Assembly: GCF_001907195.1 (NCBI RefSeq)
Contig: NZ_LVWA01000012.1
Location: forward strand, 186,001 to 250,000
Reading direction: 5' to 3'
From: Pontibacter flavimaris
Lineage (GTDB): Bacteria; Bacteroidota; Bacteroidia; Cytophagales; Hymenobacteraceae
DNA: 64,000 nt
This document shows, piece by piece, positions 61,345 through 64,000 of the stretch (within the stretch, counting starts at the first letter, position 1; every line of letters starts with the position of its first letter). Below the pieces are notes generated by a model. It was not told where the DNA came from. It made no database searches and saw nothing but the letters and a program-made list of their open reading frames with translations. Both the position numbers and the translations under genes were made by a program.

Positions 61345-62499
61345 TTACATGTTAGCTGATGGTGGAATAAGAACCGGTTTAATGCAGTTGTCTAATTTCT
61401 CAGAGAACATGCGGTAGGCATCTGCCACTTCCTCCAGCGGCACGCGGTGCGTGATGAGCAGTTTCGGGTTGATGATGCCCTTCTGCACGTGATCGATCAG
61501 GCGCGGCAGCAGGCGCTTGACAGAGGCCTGGTTTGCCCGGATGGTAAGGCCCTTGTTCAGCACGTTGCCGATCGGCACCAGGTTATCGGTAGGCCCGTAC
61601 ACGCCCACAATCGAGACAATGCCGCCCTTCTTTACTGAGTTGATGGCCCAGTGCAGCGCCGTGGCCGAGCCTGCCTGCAAGAGCAACTTACGGCCGGTGA
61701 TGGTTTGCAGCACGTTACCGGCAGCCTCCGCCCCAACGGCATCAATGCAGACATCAGCGCCTAACCAGTCCGTGGTCTTCTTTATAAACACCACCGGGTC
61801 GTCCATTTCCTCAAAGTTATAGGCCTCGCACTGCGAGTAGTTGCGCGCAAACTCCAGCCGGTACTCTTCTTTGTCGATCACGATCACGCGGCCAGCCCCG
61901 AAGAGCCAGGAGCACTTGGCGGCCATAATCCCGATAGGGCCCGCCCCAAAAACCACCACGGTATCGCCTTTCTGTATCCCCGCCATTTCGGCGGCCTGGT
62001 AGCCGGTCGGCACCACGTCGGTCAGCATAACGGCATCATCCCAGTCCATGCCTTCGGGCAGCACGGTTGGCCCCACATCGGCATAAGGCACGCGCACGTA
62101 TTCGGCCTGGCCGCCATTGTAGCCGCCGGCTGTGTGCGAGTAACCATAAATGGCTCCTACCGCCGTGGCCTGCGAGTTAGCTTCGTGGCAGTTGCCGTAG
62201 AGTTCCTGCTTGCAGAAGGCGCACCTGCCGCAGGAAATGTTAAAGGGCACGATGACTTTATCGCCCACTTTCAGTTTCTGCACATCCTCGCCGATCTCTT
62301 CCACAATGCCCACAAACTCATGCCCGAAGGTAGAGCCCACGCGGGTATCGGGCACGTTGCCGTTGTAGAGGTGGAGGTCAGAGCCGCAGATGCAGGAGCG
62401 GATTACCCGAACGATGGCATCTTCCGGATGCAGGATTTCGGGTATGGGTTTGTGGTCGATGCGGACCCGCTTGGGTCCCCGGTAGTTCATTGCCAGCAT
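61345..62499 (-). CDS. Zinc-dependent alcohol dehydrogenase (glutathione-independent FDH-like)
   Basis: 384 residues. Catalytic zinc: 'CICGSDLHLYNG' near 36-47 and 'GSTFGHEFVGIVEEIG' near 56-71. The structural zinc cysteines are in 'ISCGRCAFCKQELYGNCHEA' near 89-108. The NAD fold is 'TVVVFGAGPIGIMAAKCSWL' near 175-194, with 'VIVIDKEEYRL' after it. The pattern fits the formaldehyde-dehydrogenase-like subgroup. It leads an operon with the hypothetical gene at 60815. Confidence 0.93.
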   Translation of the reverse strand: MLAMNYRGPKRVRIDHKPIPEILHPEDAIVRVIRSCICGSDLHLYNGNVPDTRVGSTFGHEFVGIVEEIGEDVQKLKVGDKVIVPFNISCGRCAFCKQELYGNCHEANSQATAVGAIYGYSHTAGGYNGGQAEYVRVPYADVGPTVLPEGMDWDDAVMLTDVVPTGYQAAEMAGIQKGDTVVVFGAGPIGIMAAKCSWLFGAGRVIVIDKEEYRLEFARNYSQCEAYNFEEMDDPVVFIKKTTDWLGADVCIDAVGAEAAGNVLQTITGRKLLLQAGSATALHWAINSVKKGGIVSIVGVYGPTDNLVPIGNVLNKGLTIRANQASVKRLLPRLIDHVQKGIINPKLLITHRVPLEEVADAYRMFSEKLDNCIKPVLIPPSANM

Positions 62500-62797
62500 A
62501 AGTTTGTTTTCAGTTTACATTACATTCATCTTGGTTCAGGTACGCTTCCAGCCTTAAAACCTTTCTTTCAAAGCAGATACAGGTTCCAATAGCTTGGATA
62601 TGTAGATACTTGTATGCAGCCCCAAAGTTTCAAAAATGGCATTTTTATCAGACAGCGCTATATTTAAAAAGTGCTATAAAGTATGGAAAACCTGGTGTGC
62701 GGAAAGTAGGGGAAAAGAGTGGGGAACAGCTGCCTAACATATAAGCGCACCACAAGCAGGCAAGTATAAACGGGGGGATAAGGCTTATTTCTACCGA

Positions 62798-63478
62798 TTA
62801 ACTCCGGATGATCCTGCCATCCTCCATTTCGATGATGCGGCCGCTGCGTTCGGCAAAGCTTTGGTCGTGGGTAACGATGAGCAGGGTCTGGTTGTGCACC
62901 TCCGTCAGTTCCTTGAAGATCTCAAACACGATCTCGCTGTTGCGCACATCCAGGTTGCCGGTCGGTTCATCGCCCATCAGGATCAGCGGGTCGTTGATGA
63001 GGGCACGGGCTATGGCCACGCGCTGCTTCTCGCCACCCGAAATCTTATAGGCCTTGTTCTTTGCCAGGTGCCCGATGCCCAGCATTCCCAGCCGTTCCAT
63101 GGCGCGGTGCTCCACTTCCTGCGCGCTATACTTTGCCAGTTTCATGCCGGGCAGCATCACGTTCTCCAGCACTGTAAACTCGTTGAGCAGGTAATGGAAC
63201 TGGAACACAAAGCCGATCTTCTCGTTGCGCACGCGGGCCAGTTCCACGTCACTCCGGCCCGTCATCAGTTCCTGGTCCAGCAGCAGCTTGCCCTGGTAAT
63301 CGGTATCCATAGTGGAGAGGATGTAGAGTAACGTGGACTTGCCGCTCCCCGATTTACCGATCACCGACACAAACTCGCCCTTCTGCACCGAAAAGCTAAT
63401 ATCCGTCAGCACCTGCACCGTTACCGGGTCATGGAATTCCTTGCTGATCTGCTTTGCCTCAAGTATGATGTCGTGCAT
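62798..63478 (-). CDS. ABC transporter ATP-binding protein (LolD/MacB type)
   Basis: 226 residues. Walker A 'VIGKSGSGKSTLLYIL' near 39-54, the LolD-type 'IGFVFQFHYLLNEFTVLENV' near 91-110, the signature 'KISGGEKQRVAIARALIN' near 144-161, Walker B 'LILMGDEPTGNLD' near 164-176 and 'IVTHDQSFAERS'. MacB/LolD ATPases work with FtsX-like permeases in lipoprotein release or export. The permease gene lies upstream on the same strand (63581 on). Confidence 0.95.
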   Translation of the reverse strand: MHDIILEAKQISKEFHDPVTVQVLTDISFSVQKGEFVSVIGKSGSGKSTLLYILSTMDTDYQGKLLLDQELMTGRSDVELARVRNEKIGFVFQFHYLLNEFTVLENVMLPGMKLAKYSAQEVEHRAMERLGMLGIGHLAKNKAYKISGGEKQRVAIARALINDPLILMGDEPTGNLDVRNSEIVFEIFKELTEVHNQTLLIVTHDQSFAERSGRIIEMEDGRIIRS

Positions 63479-63580
63479 GGTATGCCTGTGTCGGGTGCTG
63501 TAAAGTATAAAGTATAAATAATTTCTCTTCGCGTGTTATGCCATATCCAAGGTGACCAAAACCATTCTTAACCCTCCCCC

Positions 63581-64000
63581 TTACTTCCCTCTGATAATCT
63601 CCACCGGATCTACTTTGCTGGCCTTGCGGGCCGGGAAGAAGCCTGCAAAGTAAGTGGTGATCAGCGAGAAAGAAGCACCGATAAAGTAAAACATCGGGTT
63701 ATAGTTAATCGGATACGTCTTAATGGTTGGCAGCGCAGCGGTGTCGAACGGAATGTTGTCGATGATGATGGAGAAAACAAAGCCGAAGAGCAAGCCCACC
63801 AACCCACCAAAGAAACCTATACTTAAGGCTATGAGCAGGAAGATACGGTTCACGTCGTTGCCTGAGAAACCGGTGGCTTTCAGGATGGCGATCGAGTCCA
63901 TCTTCTCGTAGATCATCATGTTCAGGATGTTGAAGATGCCGAAGCCCGCCACGATAAGCAGCACGATGCCCACCGCGTAAGAAATGATGGAGCGCACGCT
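63581..64000 (-). CDS. FtsX-like ABC transporter permease (partial, 5' end outside window)
   Basis: Only the C-terminal 140 or so residues are in the window. They contain three membrane segments: 'ISYAVGIVLLIVAGFGIFNI', 'LIALSIGFFGGLVGLLFGFV' and 'YFIGASFSLITTYFAGFFPA'. The ending 'RKASKVDPVEIIRGK' is the standard LolC/MacB/FtsX C-terminus. It pairs with the ATPase gene 102 bases downstream. The internal ATG is not the true start. Confidence 0.92.
   Translation of the reverse strand, partial: SVRSIISYAVGIVLLIVAGFGIFNILNMMIYEKMDSIAILKATGFSGNDVNRIFLLIALSIGFFGGLVGLLFGFVFSIIIDNIPFDTAALPTIKTYPINYNPMFYFIGASFSLITTYFAGFFPARKASKVDPVEIIRGK

Noticed and set aside
1..64000. tRNA genes
   Set aside because: No TPsiC-arm sequence with matching acceptor and anticodon arms was noticed on either strand; a covariance search would settle it.

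Overview
The window looks like the chromosome of an aerobic Bacteroidota bacterium close to Pontibacter/Hymenobacter (Cytophagales, Hymenobacteraceae). The reasons are moderately GC-rich coding DNA, very weak Shine-Dalgarno sequences, a TAnnTTTG-type promoter, many Bacteroidota-style lipoproteins, a fused SpmA/SpmB protein, and several families typical of that group. No rRNA, tRNA or CRISPR array was seen. The assignment is inferred from gene content; no search was run.

Layout. 1-2301: DoxX (partial), YceI, an F420-type NADP oxidoreductase and a Crp/Fnr regulator, all on the minus strand. 3336-8951: plus-strand Rnk/GreA-like protein, MreB paralogue, M14 peptidase, SpmAB-like membrane protein and creatininase-like protein, separated by strong hairpin terminators. 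9125-14129: a redox group (YgiD dioxygenase, DUF417 protein, AraC regulator, pirin, luciferase-like oxidoreductase). 15060-17868: ABC ATPase and acyl-CoA ligase. 18724-29017: ROK kinase, glutamate synthase gltBD and a first HrpB helicase. 29205-32681: secreted protein, sodium/alanine symporter, a probable structured RNA and a small membrane exporter. 33813-39302: a second HrpB and an AT-rich PHP/SMC-type ATPase (TrlF-like) that looks acquired. 39400-44700: REP palindromes and decayed REP-associated transposase genes around a metzincin, a GerW-like protein, truA and an ArsR/AHSA1 pair. 44835-59171: cytochrome c, ABC exporter, lipoproteins, a Gly/Ser/Tyr/Arg-rich disordered protein, GAF protein, PAS histidine kinase, bestrophin-like protein, a Vms1-like release factor (VLRF1), DUF1059 protein, HTTM protein and an SDR. 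59428-64000: lipoprotein, zinc alcohol dehydrogenase operon and a LolD/FtsX-type ABC transporter (partial).

The most striking signal is not a gene. The heptamer AAGTATA/TATACTT occurs about 150 times by hand count (roughly 65 and 88 on the two orientations), where base composition predicts about 6. It lies in genes and between them, in many frames, and it forces the rare ATA isoleucine codon into GC-rich genes. It is sparse in the AT-rich, apparently foreign TrlF-like gene. This resembles genome-wide signature motifs such as uptake sequences or HIP1, but its role is unknown.

A second theme is repeat ecology. RAYT (REP-associated tyrosine transposase) relics at three sites, inverted REP copies around one of them, a 90-110 bp inverted-repeat element inserted inside that relic, and two long mosaic palindrome blocks together suggest a decayed REP-RAYT system. 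Other notable items are the VLRF1 protein, a rod-like RNA with its own promoter, and a pair of matching Crp/Fnr-type operators, one of which overlaps a decayed crp gene.
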